Source: JAJYVH01 sp964548595 (lineage in GTDB: Archaea; Micrarchaeota; Micrarchaeia; Micrarchaeales; CABMGC01). Taken from it: DNA of 7,199 nucleotides. A program made the position numbers and the translations under genes. Below the pieces are notes generated by a model. That model was given only the letters and a program-made list of their open reading frames with translations, did not search any database and was not told the origin of the DNA. This document shows, in pieces, positions 5,854-7,199 of the stretch (position 1 is the first letter of the stretch; every line of letters starts with the position of its first letter). Where the stretch lies: the NCBI GenBank assembly GCA_964548595.1, contig CAZJQO010000019.1, positions 1-7,199 of the forward strand, in the 5' to 3' direction.

Positions 5854-6621
5854 ATGCAGCAGGCAACTAGCATTACGCTGGAGAGGCAGGATCACGCGCC
5901 CATTCAGGAGTTCTCAGACGCGCACTGCCATCTCAACCTCTTCGACAACCCGCAGGCTGTGCTCATGGAGGCGAGGGAGAAGGGTGTTGGGCTTGTGATA
6001 ACAGCCGGGGGGAGCGCGAAGGACAGTATGGAGAGCGCCAGGATAGCCGGTGCCGACCGGGTGTTTGCGGTGATAGGCGTTGGTCCCGACTTCGCAACAT
6101 CAGATTCGCAATTCACAGGCATGATAGAACCAATGATAAAAGGAAACATGAAGATAATAGGCATAGGCGAGGTAGGCCTTGACGCAAAGGACGTGGAGAA
6201 GAACAGCATGGAGCTGCAGAAGAGGGTCTTTGAGGAGCAGGCCGCAATTGCAAAGAGGCTCGGCGTACCGATAGTAATACACTGCAGGGGCATGTTGCCC
6301 GATGTCATGCAGGTGATTGAGCGTGTGGGCACGAGCAAAGCAATGTTTCACTTCTTCGATGGGGATGAGAAGCAGGCTGCGGGGCTCGCCGCAAAAGGTT
6401 TTCTCATATCGATACCACCCGCACTTACATCAAAGAGGAAAAGGGTTATAAAGGAACTAAGCCTAAGTAGCTTGGTCGTAGAGACAGATTCCCCGGTAGT
6501 AGGGAAGACACCCGACGACGTGATAGAAGTCTGCAGGGAGATAGCCGAAATAAAGGGTGTTGGTCTGGAAGAAGTAGCTGCTAGGACAACAGAAAACATA
6601 AGAAGACTGTTTAGCATATGA
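5854..6621 (+). CDS. tatD: TatD-family metal-dependent hydrolase (predicted DNase)
   Basis: Member of the TatD branch of the amidohydrolase superfamily; relatives are metal-dependent 3'-5' deoxyribonucleases and related phosphoesterases. With the start at 5854 it has 255 aa, a normal length. Motifs run in family order: DAHCHLN (22-28) with metal ligands H24 and H26, IGIGEVGLD (102-110) with E106, VIHCRG (141-146) with H143, FHFFDGD (165-171) with H166, and VETDSP (209-214) with D212. All expected metal ligands are therefore present. The usual GxHP after the second strand reads GVGPDF (75-80), so that histidine is absent. About 20 residues precede DAHCH, more than in typical TatD proteins. An ATG at 5824 is in frame but lies upstream of the predicted transcription start. 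The tRNA gene begins 7 nt after its stop. Confidence 0.9.
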   Translation: MQQATSITLERQDHAPIQEFSDAHCHLNLFDNPQAVLMEAREKGVGLVITAGGSAKDSMESARIAGADRVFAVIGVGPDFATSDSQFTGMIEPMIKGNMKIIGIGEVGLDAKDVEKNSMELQKRVFEEQAAIAKRLGVPIVIHCRGMLPDVMQVIERVGTSKAMFHFFDGDEKQAAGLAAKGFLISIPPALTSKRKRVIKELSLSSLVVETDSPVVGKTPDDVIEVCREIAEIKGVGLEEVAARTTENIRRLFSI

Positions 6622-6628
6622 CTATCCT

Positions 6629-6716
6629 GGGCTCGTAGCTCAGCTTGGATAGAGCAACAGCCTTCTACGCAAACGAAGCAAGCTGAAGGTCGCGGGTTCA
6701 AATCCCGCCGGGCCCG
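6629..6716 (+). tRNA. tRNA-Arg (anticodon TCT) with a 13-nt intron
   Basis: A full cloverleaf can be drawn. The acceptor stem pairs 6629-6635 (GGGCTCG) with 6709-6715 (CGGGCCC), with one T-G pair, and the discriminator is G6716. The D stem is GCTC 6638-6641 with GAGC 6652-6655. The anticodon stem is 6657-6661 with 6682-6686, whose outermost pair is an A-A mismatch. The T stem is GCGGG 6692-6696 with CCCGC 6704-6708 around TTCAAAT. The seven-base loop forms only if 6668-6680 is removed, giving CTTCTAA with anticodon TCT at 6664-6666. CCA is not encoded. It sits 7 nt after tatD and 11 nt before the UPF0147 gene. Confidence 0.93.
6668..6680 (+). other. tRNA-Arg intron, 13 nt, at position 37/38
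   Basis: CTTC (6662-6665) can pair with GAAG (6675-6678), leaving a three-base bulge CAA (6679-6681) before the anticodon stem. The other splice site lies in a nine-base loop, so this is a relaxed bulge-helix-loop rather than a full bulge-helix-bulge. Cutting after the second base at each site gives the 37/38 exon junction. Archaeal splicing endonuclease would remove it. Confidence 0.8.
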
Positions 6717-6718
6717 TT

Positions 6719-6724
6719 GGTGAT
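6719..6724 (+). promoter_or_regulatory. Ribosome binding site of the UPF0147 gene
   Basis: GGTGAT matches the complement of the archaeal 16S rRNA 3' end and begins 2 nt after the tRNA discriminator base. The ATG at 6728 follows 3 nt after it. It is the strongest ribosome binding site of this kind in the window. Confidence 0.65.
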
Positions 6725-6727
6725 TAG

Positions 6728-6997
6728 ATGAAGGATGACACAAAATACGAGGAGACGATTGCGCAGGTGAAGCAACAGATAGAGATACTGCTGAATGACA
6801 ACAGCGTTCCAAGGAACGTGAAGGTCGCGCTCGAGGACGCAAAGAAGGCGCTCGGGCAGACTACGGGCAGCTATTCGGTTCGCTCGTCAAGCGCCACCTA
6901 CAAGCTGGATGAGGTCAGCAACGACATAAACCTGCCGCCCTATGCAAGGACCGTTGTCTGGAACATACTCAGCCTGCTGGAATCGATAAAGGATTAG
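6728..6997 (+). CDS. UPF0147 family protein
   Basis: Small archaeal protein of unknown function. Across 89 aa it carries the family's pattern: QQIEILLNDNSVPRNVK at 16-32, then DAKKAL (37-42), then LDEVSNDINLPPYARTVVWN (60-79) and ILSLLESIKD at the C-terminus. The protein is predicted to be all helical, soluble and highly charged. Between the two conserved blocks is a polar linker (GQTTGSYSVRSS, 43-54). The family is widespread in archaea, but no biochemical role is established that I can name. Translation should be efficient given the GGTGAT site. Its position just behind the tRNA suggests a shared precursor transcript. Confidence 0.9.
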   Translation: MKDDTKYEETIAQVKQQIEILLNDNSVPRNVKVALEDAKKALGQTTGSYSVRSSSATYKLDEVSNDINLPPYARTVVWNILSLLESIKD

Positions 6998-7074
6998 ACT
7001 TCGGCCTGGCATTGCGGGCCAAAAAGCGGCTCCGCTGCATCCTTTACCAATTATCATGCGACTCAGCGGAAGCA
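6998..7074. other. Short non-coding gap after the UPF0147 gene
   Basis: No gene is visible. The gap contains the small hairpin at 7025-7036 and a looser inverted repeat, CCGCTG (7032-7037) with CAGCGG (7064-7069). Confidence 0.5.
7021..7036 (-). terminator. Hairpin plus T-run on the minus strand
   Basis: On the minus strand AGCGG and CCGCT (7036-7025) form a short stem around two to four bases and are followed directly by TTTTT (7025-7021). This resembles a terminator for a transcript arriving from the right. The plus strand has no T-run after the hairpin. The stem is only 4-5 bp, but archaeal termination mainly needs the T-run. Confidence 0.4.
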
Positions 7075-7199
7075 TTAAATAAAAGCTAAGCCAAACACCG
7101 ATGCAGACAGTTCTGCTGCTGCAAAGGTTACTTCGTGGGGGCTAACTATCTCCTTGAACTCGTTACGAGACTCAACGGCAAGGTCATGATTAGCTCCGA
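7075..7199 (-). CDS. C-terminal end of an unidentified minus-strand gene (partial)
   Basis: From the right edge a minus-strand frame reads 40 codons to a TAA at 7077-7075. The peptide begins GANHDLAVESRNEFKEI and ends in AAAELSASVFGLAFI, an ordinary mixed composition using codons common elsewhere in the window (GCA, GAG, ATA). The start lies outside the window and I do not recognise the family. Support comes from the candidate terminator about 40 nt downstream on the same strand and a convergent layout with the UPF0147 gene. A plus-strand frame across the same bases is also open but has four cysteines in ten residues and no good start, so I prefer the minus strand with limited confidence. Confidence 0.38.
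   Translation of the reverse strand, partial: GANHDLAVESRNEFKEIVSPHEVTFAAAELSASVFGLAFI

Noticed and set aside
5751..5873. N-terminal extension of the DUF929 gene by 41 codons
   Set aside because: The extra residues are Cys/His/Arg-rich, cover both TATA-like boxes and overlap the tatD promoter. The ATG at 5750 places a short basic N-terminus before the membrane anchor, as expected.
7101..7145. Leaderless 14-codon open frame behind a TATA-like stretch
   Set aside because: The spacing is right for a leaderless start, but the frame stops after 14 codons and has no family resemblance; the minus-strand reading is more protein-like.
7090..7199. Plus-strand frame open to the right edge
   Set aside because: It has no ATG near its beginning, and four cysteines fall within ten residues. 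It would need an internal GTG at 7135.
1..7199. CRISPR array, insertion sequence or phage genes
   Set aside because: No regularly spaced repeats, transposase motifs or phage structural proteins were seen on either strand.

Overview
The window looks archaeal. It carries a full-length SecY of the archaeal/eukaryotic Sec61-alpha type, a UPF0147 protein and a DUF929-type thioredoxin-fold protein (families known mainly from archaea), a tRNA-Arg with a small intron at the archaeal 37/38 site and no encoded CCA, TATA-like boxes in front of several genes, and a GGTGAT ribosome binding site. A compact-genome acidophile-type archaeon, for example an ARMAN/Micrarchaeota-like lineage, would fit, but that placement is inference.

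Left part (1-1415): a two-gene AbiE-type (type IV) toxin-antitoxin module, antitoxin then nucleotidyltransferase toxin, overlapping by ATGA. It is visibly more A+T-rich than the rest and is preceded by a long imperfect dyad (56-93), a good candidate for the antitoxin's operator. Next comes about 277 bases without an intact gene (1416-1692), holding what may be a frameshifted gene remnant and a 10-bp inverted repeat.

Middle (1693-5750, minus strand): four tightly packed genes, in transcription order a membrane-anchored thioredoxin-fold DUF929 protein with a CxxC, a four-helix membrane protein with a CxC inside a hydrophobic segment, a V4R-domain protein with a very basic N-terminus, and secY. 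Gaps are -8, 1 and 18 bases, so this is very probably one operon. It links the translocon to a possible extracytoplasmic thiol-redox pair and to a predicted small-molecule-binding protein.

Right part (5751-6997, plus strand): a divergent promoter region, a TatD-family metallohydrolase, tRNA-Arg(TCT) with a 13-nt intron, and a UPF0147 gene whose ribosome binding site begins 2 nt after the tRNA 3' end. These three may share a transcript, so tRNA 3' processing would free the UPF0147 mRNA. At the right edge a minus-strand reading frame ends at 7075 and is followed on its own strand by a small hairpin plus T-run; it is probably the C-terminus of a convergent gene that extends beyond the window.
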